A DNA stretch of 64,000 nt from Eurosta solidaginis (GCF_040869045.1 NC_090320.1:243908978-243972977), one strand, 5' to 3'; shown: positions 1 through 10,880, counted from the stretch's first letter. A program made the numbers and translations. The notes: generated by a model not told the origin, from the letters alone.

Positions 1-905
1 TCTAGAGTCACCACTGGTCCACCTTTATGGCGATATCTTGAAAAGGCGTCCACCTATAGAACTAAGGCCCACGCCCTTTTAAAATACTCATTAACACCTT
101 TCATTTGATACCCATATTGTACAAACAAGTTCTAGAGTCACCCCTGGTCCACCTTTATGGCGATATCTTGAAAAGGCGTCCACCTATAGAACTAAGGCCC
201 ACGCCCTTTTAAAATACTCATTAACACCTTTCATTTGATACCCATATTGTACAAACGCATTCTAGAGTCACCCCTGGTCCACGTTTATGGCGATATCCCG
301 AAAAGGCGTCCACCCATAGAACTAAGGCCCACTCCCTTTTAAAACACTTATTAACACCTCTCGTTTGATACCCATATTGTACAAACGCATTCTAGAGTCA
401 AACCTGGTCCACTTTTACAACGATATACCGAAAAGGCGTCCACCTATAGAACTAAGGCCCACTCGCTTTTAAAATACTCATTAACACCTTTCATTTGATA
501 CCCATATAGTACAAACAAATTCTAGAGTCACCCTGGTCCACCTTTATGGCGATATCTCGAAAAGGCGTCCACATATAGAACTAAGGCCAAAGCCCTCTTA
601 AAATACTCATTAACACCTTTCATTTGATACTCATATCGTACAAACAAATTCTAGAGTCACCCCTGGTCCATCTTTATGGCGATATCTCGAAAAGGCGTCC
701 ATCTATAGAACTTAGGCCCACGCCGTTTTAAAATACTCATTAATACCTTTCATTTGATACCCATATCGTACAAACAAATTCTAGAGTCTGGCCTGGTCCA
801 CCTTTATGGCGATATCCCTAAATGGCGTCCATCTATAGAACTATGGCCCACTTCCTCTTAAAATACTCTTTAATACCTTCCATTTGAAACACATGTCATA
901 CAAAC
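1..905 (+). repeat. 130-bp minisatellite array, about 7 units
   Basis: TCTAGAGTCA recurs at 1, 131, 261, 391 and 521 (period 130 bp) and then near 650 and 780. Each unit holds GGCGATATC, AAAAGGCGTCCA and TTTCATTTGATACCC. Units diverge toward the 3' end. Confidence 0.9.
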
Positions 906-1027
906 ACATTCCAGGGTTACCCTAGGTTCTTTTTACAACATGGTGATTTTTCCTTACTTTGTCTCCACAGCTCTTAACTGAGTATGTAATGTTCGGTTAC
1001 ACCCGAACTTAGCCTTCCTTACTTGTT
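1..1027 (+). mobile_element. DINE-1/HINE-like element, copy A (3' part)
   Basis: This is the right-hand part of an element seen in four other places here. It has about seven 130-bp tandem units, then a tail holding the inverted motif CTCAACTGAGTAT, a 6-bp-stem hairpin (GTTCGG/CCGAAC at 991-1008) and the end CCTTCCTTACTTGT. The left part lies outside the window. There is no coding sequence. A 3' hairpin near the terminus and lack of long terminal repeats fit Helentron-derived non-autonomous elements; that class assignment is inference. Confidence 0.7.
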
Positions 1028-1235
1028 TAGAACTGAAATTGATCAAAAGAACATTTTCTACAAGGGTCTGAAAAGTTACAATGATCTGCCTATGGATATA
1101 AAAAGTTGCAACCAAATAACAGTATTTAAAACAAAATTGTATGAATATTTAAAACCTTAGCTATAAGATAAAAAACTGTAATATATTCTAATTTACGAAT
1201 TAGGCTTCTGGCCGTAATAAATAAATAATAATAAT
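1026..1235 (+). mobile_element. LINE 3' end fragment with TAA-rich tail
   Basis: The first frame reads as the last ~45 residues of a LINE reverse transcriptase (motif YNDLPMDIK, ending YEYLKP then stop), followed by a short 3' UTR and (AATA/TAA)n. A near-identical fragment lies at 56,359-57,878. It abuts the end of copy A directly. The clade cannot be set from so short a piece. Confidence 0.65.
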
Positions 1236-1608
1236 AATAATAAAAAGTATCGATAATTACATTGACAAGTAATTATTTTCCAAAAAACTAAGAACTTCGC
1301 CCAAAAATGACACAACCTAAGGCACATGTCGACATACTACATGCAAAGTGCTTTGTTAGGCAAATAAAATAATTAAAATGTACTATATTAAGAGGCGTGT
1401 TACAATTGAATTGACGAAAATTGTATGGAATTCAACGCAAATTGATGTTGTCATTACAATTTTTTTTATACTCAGTTGAGCAGAGCTCACAGAGTATATT
1501 AACTTTGATTGGATAACGGTTGGTTGGACAGGTATAAAGGAATCGAGATAGATATAGACTTCCATATATCAAAATCATCAGTATCGAAAAAAAATTTTAT
1601 TGAGCCAT

Positions 1609-1641
1609 GTCCGTCCGTCCGTCCGTCCGTCCGTCTGTCCG
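1609..1641 (+). repeat. (GTCY)n microsatellite in copy B
   Basis: Eight or so tandem CCGT/CTGT tetranucleotides. The same tract at the same place in other copies (15,917-15,940; 25,303-25,315; 38,715-38,745) differs in length. Confidence 0.9.
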
Positions 1642-2799
1642 TTAACACGATAACTTGAGTAAATTTTGAGGTATCTTGATGAAATTTGGTATGTAGATTT
1701 CTGGGCACTCATCTCAGATCGCTATTTAAAATGAACGATATCGGACTATAACCACGCCCACTTTTTCGATATCGAAAATTTCGAAAAACCGAAAAAATGC
1801 GATAATACATTGCCAAAGGCGGTTAAAGCGATGAAACTTGGTAGATGGGTTGACGTTATGACGCAGAATAGAAAATTAGTAAGATTTTGGACAATGGGCG
1901 TGGCACCGCCCACTTTTACAAGAACGTAATTTAAAAGTTTTGCAAGCTGTAATTTGGCAGCCGTTGAAGATATCATGATGAAATTTGGCAGGAACGTTAC
2001 TACTATTACTATATATGTGCTGTATAAAAATTAGCAAAATTGGATGAAGAACACGCCCACTTTTTAAAAAAAAATTTTTTTAAATTCAAATTTTAACAAA
2101 AAATTTAATATCTTTACTGTATATAAGTAAATTAAGTCAAAATTCAACTCCAGTAATGATATGATGCAACAAAATACAAAAATAAGAGAAAATTTCAAAA
2201 TGGGCGTGGCTCCGCCCATTTTCATTTAGTTTGTCTAGAATACTTTTAATGCCATAAGTCGAACAAAAATTTACCAATCCTTCTCAAATTTGGTAGGGGC
2301 ATAGATTCTATGACGGTAACTGTTCTCTGTGAAAATGGGCGAAATCGGTGGAGGCCACGCCCAGTTTTTATACACAGTCCACCGTCTGTCCTTCCGCTCG
2401 GCCGTTAACACAATAACTTGAGCAAAACCCGATATATTTTTACTAAACTTAGCCCACGTACTTATCTGAACTCACTTTATCTTGGTATAAAAAATGGCCG
2501 AAATCCGACCATAACCACGCCCACTTTATCGATATCGAAAATTACGAAAAATGAAAAAAATGCCATAATTCTATACCAAATACGAAAAAAGGGATGAAAC
2601 ATGGTAACTAAATTGGTTTATTGACGCAAAATATAACTTTGGAAAAAACTTTGTAAAATGGGCGTGACACCTACCATATTAAGTAGAAGAAAATGAAAAA
2701 GTTCTACAAGGCGAAATCAACAGCCCTTGGAATGTTGGCAGGAATACTGCTAGTGGTATTGCATATATAAATAAATTAGCAGTACCCGACAGATGATTT

Positions 2800-3310
2800 T
2801 CTGGATCACCTGGTCCACATTTTGGTCGATATCGCGAGAACGCCTTCACATATACATCTAAGGGCCACTCGCTTTTAAAACCCTCACTAATACCTTTAAT
2901 TTGATATCCGTATCGTACAAACACATTCTAGAGTCAGCCCTGGCCCACCCTAATGGCGATATCTCGAAAAGGCGTCCACCTATAGACCTAATGCCCACTC
3001 CCTCTTAAAATGCTCAGTAACACATTTCGTTTGATACCCATATCGTAGAAACATTCTAGAGTCACCCCTGGCCCACCCTAATGGCGATATCTGGAAAAGG
3101 CGTCCTCCTATAGACCTAATGCCCACTCCCTCTTAAAATGCTCAGTAACACATTTCGTTTGATACCCATATCGTACAAACAAATTCTAGAGTCAGCCCTG
3201 GTTCACCTTTATGGCGATATCCCTAAATGGCGTCCATCCATAGAACTATGGCCTACTCTCTCTTAAAATACTCTTTAATACCTTCCATTTGATACACATG
3301 TCATACAACC
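2800..3310 (+). repeat. 130-bp minisatellite array, about 4 units
   Basis: Same unit as at 1-905, here only about four copies including degenerate edges. Confidence 0.85.
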
Positions 3311-3431
3311 ACATTCCAGGGTTACCCTAGGTTCATTTTCCTACATGATGATTTTCCTTATTTTGTCTCCATAGCTCTCAACTGAGTATGTAATGTTCGG
3401 TTACACCCGAACTTAGCCTTCCTTACTTGTT

Positions 3432-4069
3432 TTTATTTCTTTTTTATTTTTTTTATGTTTTTAACATTGACCATTTAATTTGTGTATGTATTTGATATCT
3501 TAATTGGCTTTAGTTTCTGCAATATGAAAAATTTATTTGTCGAAAATATTTGTCAATAAATTAATTCTGTATATTTTAATTTGTTCTTGTATACATTAAT
3601 CAGCGCCAGTATTACGTTTAACGTTCCATGAACGAAACTCATTTAAATTTCAGAAAAGCGGCTTTGAAGATAATTACTTATAGTCTTGGTCAAATAAAAA
3701 TAGGGTTGAAAGTTATTTACAGATTTTGAAATAATTTAATATGAGCTATCTGAAAAAAAAGCTGCAGCTAGCTTTATATCATGACTATGACTATGCGCCG
3801 ATGCCCTTAACAACCTGAAAATATTCTCGGCGACAATAGGCGTTCACAACGTATAAAATATCTATAAAAAAAGGACGTGTGGCACTCGGGGACTGCCGCG
3901 GTAAAGCTATTGCATATTATCAACTTATGCAATTATAATATTTATGCAACATTTTGTTTTCTTTGATATTAATTCAAGTTTTGTCTTTGATATTAATTCA
4001 AGTTAACCTTTTTAAGCGTGGTGACCGATAAGAAAAAAAATTTTTACTTTTATTGAATAAATGAGAAGT
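3432..4069. other. No gene seen
   Basis: AT-rich unassigned DNA. The only structure noted is a directly repeated block TTTGATATTAATTCAAGTT (3962 and 3986 region), 24 bp apart. Confidence 0.6.
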
Positions 4070-4712
4070 TAATATTTAACTTTCACTTTAACTTTAATTT
4101 TATTTTTAACTTTAACTTTAACTTTCACTTTAACTTTAGCATTCACTTTAACTTTAACTTTAACATTCACTTTAACTTTAACTTTAAATTAACTTTAACT
4201 TTAACTGTAACTTTAACTTTAAATTTAACTTTAGCTTTAACTTTAACCTTAACTTTAACTTTAACTTTGACTTTAACTTTAACTTAAACTGAACTTTAGC
4301 TTTAATTTTAACTTTAACTTTGACTTTCATTTTAACTTTAACTTTAACTTTCGCTTTAACTTTAACATTAACTTTAACTTTAACTTTATTTTTAACTTTA
4401 ACTTTCGCTTTAACTTTAACATTCACTTTAACTTTAACTTTAACTTTTACTTTAACTTTTACTTTAACTTTAACTTTCACTTTAACTTTAACCTTAACTT
4501 TAACTTTTACTTTCACTTTAACTTTATTTTTAACTTTAACTTTAACTTTCGCTTTAACTTTAACCTTAACTTTATTTTTAACTTTAACTTTCGCTTTAAC
4601 TTTAACATTCAGTTTAACTTTAACTTTAACTTTTACTTTTACTTTAACTTACACTTTAACTTTGACTTTAACTTTAACTTTAACCTTAACTTTAACTTTA
4701 ACTTTCACTTTA
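4070..4712 (+). repeat. (AACTTT)n hexanucleotide array, left flank
   Basis: About 640 bp of AACTTT hexamers with recurring variants (TTTCGC, ATTCAC, TTATTT). It stops exactly at the R1-type LINE and resumes after it at 9,381. The last 12 bases, ACTTTCACTTTA (4701-4712), recur right after the LINE poly(A), so one array was split. Because the period is a multiple of three, long artificial Leu/Thr or Lys/Val frames cross it. Confidence 0.95.
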
Positions 4713-4718
4713 GAACAA

Positions 4719-6176
4719 ATGAGCAACAAAATAAAAACAACAAAGGAAGATAAAAGTAGAGAAAGCGAGAAAGAAAGGGGCGATGAAGCGGTGTTCAAGA
4801 AGAGCACTAAAGTGCTGAGATCGCCGGTTTTAACAACCCCCGCTAAAGCGACCTTGTCGGTAATGCCCACACAAGGCACCGAATCGGCGGAAAAGACAAA
4901 GGCAGCGAAAGCACAGCTGCGTAATAACCCCAGCCAGTCCACACCTGCTACTTCAAGGGAAAAAGCGTTGGTCAGCTCACCCAATGTCGTTGCACAGCGC
5001 GCTGTTGGGAAGGAGAAACGTGCGACTCCGCCAAGAGGCTCACTCTCATACACAAGCCTCGAAGGGAAGAGCCAAGACGAACTGCTGGAGTATGCGGTAT
5101 CAGTGCTGCGCGAGATGCAGGAAACCGCTCTCAAGCAGAAGACCGTGTCCAAGGACATAAAAACCGGTATGGCTCTTCTCGAGGAAGCGTTAAGCTGCAT
5201 GGGATCGTTAAGGGCCCAAAAGGTAGATGAGAACAGAGAATCGGGCCGAAAAAGCAAGAGGGCACGAACGAGCTCAGATTCCCACTCGGAGGACTTGGAA
5301 GCCAAAAAGAAACGAGATGAAAGAACAAATACGCTTTCACAAGGTGAGTCTTGGTCCAATGTAGCGCGCCGGAGGCTGAAACAGCCTGCCCAGCCAGCCA
5401 AGCAGGCAACCCCCGTCCAAGCTCCTAAAGCTCAAAAACGGGCGAGAAAGAGGAGACAAGCAGCAACTTTTGTGGTAAAACCTGTGGAAGGCAAAAGCTA
5501 TGCCCAGGTATTAGGGGCCATACGCGGCCAGCTCCGCCCTAATGACACAGGTACGGTGGTACGGTCAGTACGAAAAACCAAATCTGGTAACGTACTGATT
5601 GAAACGGCGCGCTGCAGTGACCAGACGGCCTTCAGAGCAGCTATAGGTAGTGCAGTAGGAGAGGTCGGTGAAGCACAACAGCTCTCCAAGCGGATGAAGT
5701 TGGAAGTACTTGGCATGGACTGTCTCACAACCGAAACAGAAATCCAAGACGCAATAAGGAGGGAGGTCGGAAAAGAAGAAATCACTAGACCTCTCCGGGT
5801 CTCTGTGTTCGCAGCAAACCAAAGAGAACAGAAAATGGCGGTCGTCGAAGTGGACGAGAATATTGGCAACGCCCTACTCAAAAAAGGTAAAATTCCGATC
5901 GGATGGATACAGTGCCGAATCAGACAGCGAGCAGAAGTACAACGCTGCTTTAGGTGTCTCGGCTACGGACACCGGAAGGCAGAATGCAAGGGTCCAGACA
6001 GGAGTAACGCCTGCTGGAAGTGTGGGCAAAGCGGCCACAAAGCTTCGGCCTGTACCGCAGCTCCAAAATGTTACCTGTGTAATACACAGAAGCTCGATCA
6101 TGTCCCTGGATCTGGAGCATGCAGCATCTTCAGAGCGGCACTCGCTGTTGCAAAGGCCAAAGTCTCAATTCAATAG
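4719..6176 (+). CDS. R1-clade LINE ORF1 (Gag-like RNA-binding protein)
   Basis: A 485-residue protein that should bind LINE RNA in the ribonucleoprotein. The first ~350 residues are charged and low-complexity, rich in Lys/Arg/Glu/Ser. An RNA-recognition-like stretch follows, then three zinc knuckles at the C-terminus: CX2CX4HX4C (CFRCLGYGHRKAEC), CX2CX4HX4C (CWKCGQSGHKASAC) and CX2CX6HX6C. I chose the ATG at 4719 because it follows the repeat array and starts sensible protein (MSNKIK). The frame stays open upstream to 4320 only because the hexamer array has no stops. ORF1 overlaps ORF2 by up to 58 nt, as is common in R1/LOA elements. It reads intact. Confidence 0.85.
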   Translation: MSNKIKTTKEDKSRESEKERGDEAVFKKSTKVLRSPVLTTPAKATLSVMPTQGTESAEKTKAAKAQLRNNPSQSTPATSREKALVSSPNVVAQRAVGKEKRATPPRGSLSYTSLEGKSQDELLEYAVSVLREMQETALKQKTVSKDIKTGMALLEEALSCMGSLRAQKVDENRESGRKSKRARTSSDSHSEDLEAKKKRDERTNTLSQGESWSNVARRRLKQPAQPAKQATPVQAPKAQKRARKRRQAATFVVKPVEGKSYAQVLGAIRGQLRPNDTGTVVRSVRKTKSGNVLIETARCSDQTAFRAAIGSAVGEVGEAQQLSKRMKLEVLGMDCLTTETEIQDAIRREVGKEEITRPLRVSVFAANQREQKMAVVEVDENIGNALLKKGKIPIGWIQCRIRQRAEVQRCFRCLGYGHRKAECKGPDRSNACWKCGQSGHKASACTAAPKCYLCNTQKLDHVPGSGACSIFRAALAVAKAKVSIQ

Positions 6177-9135
6177 TGATTAGTTTTATCCAAGGCAACC
6201 TAAACCGGAGCAGACTTGCTGATGAGCTACTACATCAGTTGGTCTTAGACCATAAAGCTAACAGCGTTATCATCAGCGAACCCTATAGAGCCCGAAATGA
6301 TTGGCATATAGACAACACCGGCACCGCCGCAATCTGGATGACAGATGCAAACGCCAATATTGTGAACCGTGTTGCCGGACAAGGCTACGTCCGCCTAACT
6401 ACGAATAATACCACAATAGTAAGCTGCTACTTGTCCCCGAATGATCCCATTCAAACGTTCAGGGAGAAGCTTGAACTTATTGAAGACGACCTGAGGGACT
6501 TAACTAGTAACCTGGTTGTGGCGGGGACTTTAACGCAAGAGCCGTCGAATGGGGAATGCCGCAGACTAACACCCGTGGAAGGTTAGTCCTTGAGATGGCA
6601 GCCAGGCTCGGTTTGAACGTGCTTAACACTGGTACGACCCCTACATACCGACGGCCAGGCTTTGGATACTCGATCCCCGATGTAACACTAGTGTCAGAAA
6701 GCCTGCTCCTGACCGCTGCTGGATGGAGAGTCATAGAGGATCTGACTGGCAGCGATCACAACTACATCACTTTCCACCTAAACGATCCCGGTCAGAGGCA
6801 GATTCCGAACGGGCCACGCAGAACAAAAGCATGGGACGCATCCAAGGTCGACTCTGCCACGTTCTCCGCATCAGTACTGGGGGATGCCCGACGGATAATC
6901 AACAACTCCAGTCCGACGGAAGAGACGGTTGAAAAGACAATGAGCTGTCTTCGCCACGCTTGCAACCTCTCTATGCCACGGAGGGGAGTGTGGAGGGGTA
7001 AAAAGCAGGTATACTGGTGGAATAGCGAAATCGCGGAGCTGCGGAAAATATGCCACAGGATGCGAAGGCTAGCAACTCGCGCGCGCGGCAGGCCTGAGGC
7101 TCTAGAAAAGTCGGAAGCGTACAAAGGAGCGAAGAAAGCTCTTAGTGCTGCCATTAAGCAAAGCAAGCTTAAGTGCTGGAAAGCGCTTTGCGAGGAAGTG
7201 GATCGAGACCCATGGGGGCAGGGATATAAGATAGTAATGAAGAAGTTCCGTCCGCCAAACCAGCTGATGGACGAGAACCAAATAAGGAACATTGTGGATG
7301 GCCTGTTTCCCACCCAACTGCCTAGGGAGGGCGGGTACGTTACCCATGAAGATCGCAACGTGGAACCATTCCAAGAAGAAGAGCTTAAAACTGCCGTGCG
7401 AACTATGAAACCTAGGAAAGCATCTGGGCCCGACGGAATACCCGCGGAGGCAATTAGACTAGCTGCAAACGACTGCCCAGAACTTATGTTGCACATGTAC
7501 AACAAATGTCTCGAAGAAAGAATATTCCCCACCATATGGAAGACAGCACGACTGGTTCTCATTCCAAAAGGGAAAGGAGATCCCAACTCTCCATCATCCT
7601 ACCGTCCCCTATGTATGTTGGACACAGCAGGGAAATTGATGGAGAGTCTCCTGAAGCAACGCCTCACCAGAGCGTTACAGGACGCCGGAGGACTGTCGCC
7701 CAGACAGCATGGTTTTCGGAGGGGGCACTCTACAATAGGTGCCATAGCAGAAGTTATAGACGCAGTCAAGAAAGCCGAGACAGCGTGCCACAGAGCAAGA
7801 CCTATAGTGTTGCTGGTCACGCTGGACGTCAAAAACGCTTTTAACTCAGCTAGGTGGGAGAACATGCTTGAGGCACTAGAAAGCACTTTCAAAGTACCGC
7901 AATATTTGTTAGAAATTTTAAGGGACTACCTAAGAGAGAGGTATCTAATATATGAAAGTACTCACGGTCAAAAAAGGGTAAAAATAACAGGTGGAGCAGC
8001 CCAGGGTTCGGTACTAGGTCCCGATCTCTGGAATATAACTTACGACAGTCTTCTTCGATTAGACATGCCAGAAAGCACCTTCCTCGTTGCATTTGCAGAC
8101 GACGTGGCAGCTGTGATAACAGCACCAAGCTGCGAGCTGGCACAGCTAAAATTAAACCAGGTCATGCGTAATGTAAATAGGTGGATGGCTGAGACCGGTC
8201 TCCAGTTAGCAACAGCCAAAACGGAGATCGTCATCCTCACAAAGAGACGTATTCCCACTACCAGGAACATGATGGTTGGGGACCAGCCAATAGAAACACT
8301 CGCTTCAACGAAATATCTGGGAGTGAGGTTAGACAGCAAACTCAACTTCTCGGATCACATACGAGGGACCTGCGAAAGAGCTGCGCGCATAATAGCGCAG
8401 TTGAGTAGATTAATGGCAAACACAGGTGGCCCAAAGCCATGCACAAGGAAGTTGCTTGCATCAGCCTCGGATTCTATACTCTTATATGGTGCAGAAATCT
8501 GGGCGGACGCAATGAAATACCGGAAGAACCGAGTCGCCCTCACCTCGGTCCAACGCAGAGGGGCGCTGCGAATATCTTCGGCTTACCGCACGGTATCAGC
8601 TGAAGCTGTCCTGGTCGTTGCGGGAACCATACCGATATATCTTCTCGTTGAGGAAAGAAAAACAATATATGACAACGGATCGCAAGCAAGTAGAGCTGCT
8701 GTTGCCATGCAGGCGCGAGAAGAATCGATCCGACGTTGGCAAGACCAGTGGAGCAACAGCATCGTAGGAAAGTGGACTAGGGAACTAATCCCTGAACTTG
8801 ATCCATGGTTGAAGCGACCGCACGGAGAGGTAGACTTTTACCTGACCCAGTTTCTAACGGGACATGGTTACTTCCGCAAATACCTACACAGAATGGGTAA
8901 GGTTGATAGCCCGAGCTGTCTGTACTGTGGGGAAATAGACGACGTACGCCACACCTTCTTCGAATGCAGGCACTTCTCCCATCAGCGAAGGAGGGTAGAA
9001 GAGGTACTTGGCGACCTATCCCCGGGCAGTGTCATTAATAACATGACCTGTCGAAGAGACAGATGGGATACGGTCAGCACATATGTGAGGCATATACTTA
9101 CCAGTAAACGAGAAGACGGATGCCTAGCCCATTAG
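6119..9135 (+). pseudogene. R1-clade LINE ORF2 (endonuclease-RT), one frameshift
   Basis: About 1,005 codons. The endonuclease domain opens with INxN-like QGNLNRSR and holds ISEPYR. A one-base deletion in a G run near 6,524 breaks the frame just at the GDFNARAVEWG motif; the downstream frame then runs uninterrupted to the stop at 9,133-9,135. Reverse transcriptase spans roughly 7,380-8,420, with GFRRGHST, GAAQGSVLGP and the catalytic FADD near 8,092. A CX2CX7HX4C finger (CLYCGEIDDVRH...) lies near 8,920-8,975. FADD plus the terminal CCHC are typical of the R1 clade. It would nick target DNA and prime reverse transcription there. The ORF2 start is uncertain; 6,119 is the earliest ATG in frame. 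Confidence 0.87.
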
Positions 9136-9348
9136 CGTGAGAGTAGCCATAGAGCTCACGTAGCGCGCACCCGTACCCGAAGTAATGCTAAACGCGGTCC
9201 CAGGTACGGGGATTTGCGCGGGCCGTGGGAGGTTAGGTTTTAGTGGGTAGGCCTTCATGGAAGAAGGGAGTCCTACACTCGGAGAGTCTCGCAGTGAGGC
9301 TTAAATATCCCGGTCAGTGCATAAAGCATTTCCTCCTTCCACGAAACA

Positions 9349-9380
<32 letters not shown>

Positions 9381-9383
<3 letters not shown>

Positions 9384-9645
9384 TTCACTTTAACTTCAAC
9401 TTTATTTTTAACTTTAACTTTCGCTTTAACTTTAACATTCACTTTAACTTTAACTTTAATTTTAATTTTAACTTTAACTTTAGCTTCAACTTTAACTTTA
9501 TTTTTAACTTTAACTTTCGCTTTAACTTTAACATTCAGTTTAACTTTAACTTTAACTTTGACCTTAACTTTAACTTTCACTTTAACTTTAACTTTATTTT
9601 TAACTTTAACTTTCGCTTTAACTTTAACATTCACTTTAACTTTAT
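9381..9645 (+). repeat. (AACTTT)n array, right flank, with 96-bp higher-order period
   Basis: The array resumes after the poly(A). The variant block TTTATTTTTA starts at 9401, 9497 and 9593, exactly 96 bp (16 hexamers) apart, each followed by TTTCGC and ATTCAC/ATTCAG variants in the same order. Confidence 0.9.
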
Positions 9646-9679
9646 GATCCGGGGTGGGCGTGAGCTTAGCACCTGCTAA

Positions 9680-10173
9680 CAAGCCAACCTAATATAAACG
9701 CACCCAAGTCATTTTCTGTCAAAAATGTCTCATGCACATACAACTTGTATGAGAGCAACTCAAATTGAATTTTCTGCGTGAAAACCTAAAGCTGCAGACA
9801 TTGGTGCTTTATCGGTAACCGTATCGGTAACCTTATAACAGCTGATTCGACCAACATTATGGGAATCAATGCAATCGATTATTGGTGCCGCTAAGGTCGT
9901 AACCGTATCGTAGCCAACCAATTGGTTTTTGGTCTACCGTCGTAACGATAAACAGCTGATTACATTAGGGATACGACTACAGCGATACGACAAACGGCAC
10001 CAATGACTCCGGCTTAACTCGATTTCCAATTTTTGTTCTGCGTGACATTTAGATTTGACGTTTGCACACATGCTTTACATTGTCGCAACGCATGCTTATT
10101 TGGGTTAGGGCAAAAAACGCCGGTTGTTTGCGTGCGCTAAAAAAACGCAGTGCGGTTTTATTAGGTTGGCTTG
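9680..10173 (-). mobile_element. Harbinger-like MITE, family 1, copy 1 (interrupted)
   Basis: Terminal repeats CAAGCCAACCTAATA face each other and are flanked by TAA (9677-9679, 10174-10176). The body matches, in reverse, the 266-bp copy at 13,362-13,627. A different MITE (9790-10014) is inserted inside. TWA target duplications and short TIRs are the hallmark of PIF/Harbinger MITEs. Confidence 0.75.
9790..10014 (-). mobile_element. Harbinger-like MITE, family 2, 225 bp
   Basis: TIR AGCYGSAGWCATTGGTGC at both ends, TSD TAA at 9787-9789 and 10015-10017. Related copies are at 29,756-30,154 and 51,642-51,866. It sits inside the family 1 MITE, so it is the younger of the two. Confidence 0.8.
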
Positions 10174-10322
10174 TAAGCGACCATATATGTATACGATAAG
10201 CGATAGCACAATGGCTACTTCGTGAAAATCAACGACAGCTCTTTTAGTTTGATTTCGATGGTCGTTCGGTGAGGAAGTGTCACAAGCGCGCTTAAAACAG
10301 AGTACCAAAGAGTGCATGTGAC
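10174..10322. other. Unassigned flank ending in hAT target duplication
   Basis: Unique-looking DNA between the MITE and the hAT-like element; it continues after that element at 13,199-13,361. No gene seen. Confidence 0.5.
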
Positions 10323-10689
10323 CAGTGTTGCCAGGTTAGCCTTTTCGAGGCTAGATTTTGCCTTTAGCCTCGAAATTTTGTGTTCGTGACTTTTTTCTAG
10401 CCTTTTTTACTCCGAATATATTTTTAAAAATTACTAAAATAAAATAATTTCAATAGTTCCTGTGAACACCTAATACCTAATAATATGAGTTCTCTACAAA
10501 AGATTAATTATTTTTCTGCTGAAAATTCGTTGAAAATTTCAAAGCATTTTCAAAGTATTTTCTTACTTTGAAAAAGAGAAGTACAGTCATTCTAAAAGTC
10601 AAATAGCATTAATAGAGCTGCAGTGGCGAAAACTTATAACTATACAATGGAAAAATGTACACTCCACCATGGAATTTTGGTCGGAAGTC

Positions 10690-10880
10690 CGAGAACAAAA
10701 AAAAATTATCCTATACTATAGCACTCATCAACAGCTTTCATTTGATATCCATATTGTATAAACACATTCTAGGGGTACCCGGGTCCACGTTTTGGTCTAT
10801 ATCTCGAGATCCTAGACTCCCAGTTGTATGAAAATTATCCTGTACAATAGCACTCATCAACAGCTTTCATTTGATATCCA
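10690..10880 (+). repeat. 129-bp minisatellite, left piece
   Basis: About 1.5 units of a repeat containing TTTCATTTGATATCC, ACACATTCTAG and GGGTCCACGTTTTGG. It is split from 12,336-12,790 by a LINE. Confidence 0.8.

Larger units (their letters stand above)
1464..3431 (+). mobile_element. DINE-1/HINE-like element, copy B (complete)
   Basis: A complete copy runs from TATACTCAGTTGAG to the right end CTCAACTGAGTATG, hairpin GTTCGG/CCGAAC (3395-3412) and CCTTCCTTACTTGT. In order it holds a (GTCY)n microsatellite at 1609-1641, several GGGCGTGG/CCACGCCC blocks, palindromes of the TTTTCGATATCGAAAA type, and a 130-bp minisatellite near the right end. There is no Rep/helicase or transposase frame, so it is non-autonomous. 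Dipteran DINE-1 and mini-me elements are known for GTCY tracts; membership is inferred. Confidence 0.72.
4713..9380 (+). mobile_element. R1-clade non-LTR retrotransposon, near full length
   Basis: The element has ORF1 with three zinc knuckles, ORF2 with apurinic-type endonuclease, reverse transcriptase (FADD) and a C-terminal CCHC, a ~215-bp 3' UTR and ~30 A's (9351-9380). A 12-bp target duplication ACTTTCACTTTA flanks it (4701-4712 and 9381-9392), showing target-primed insertion into the hexamer array. Only 6 nt precede the ORF1 start. A single frameshift in ORF2 is the only lesion found, so the copy is young. R1-clade relatives (SART, TRAS, Waldo, Mino) are known to target specific repeats; the same for this one is inference. 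Confidence 0.88.

Noticed and set aside
1..905. CRISPR-like regular repeats
   Set aside because: Units are contiguous 130-bp tandem repeats without unique spacers, in a eukaryotic genome.
4184..5401. Lys/Val-rich and other reverse-strand frames over the array and ORF1
   Set aside because: Products of a stop-free hexamer repeat and shadow of ORF1; no independent support.
4070..9645. (AACTTT)n as telomere repeat
   Set aside because: Unlike TTAGG, and flies lack telomerase repeats; interstitial context with unrelated flanks gives no support.
9243..9682. Frames of 120-134 codons over the right array
   Set aside because: Translate only poly(A) and the hexamer repeat.
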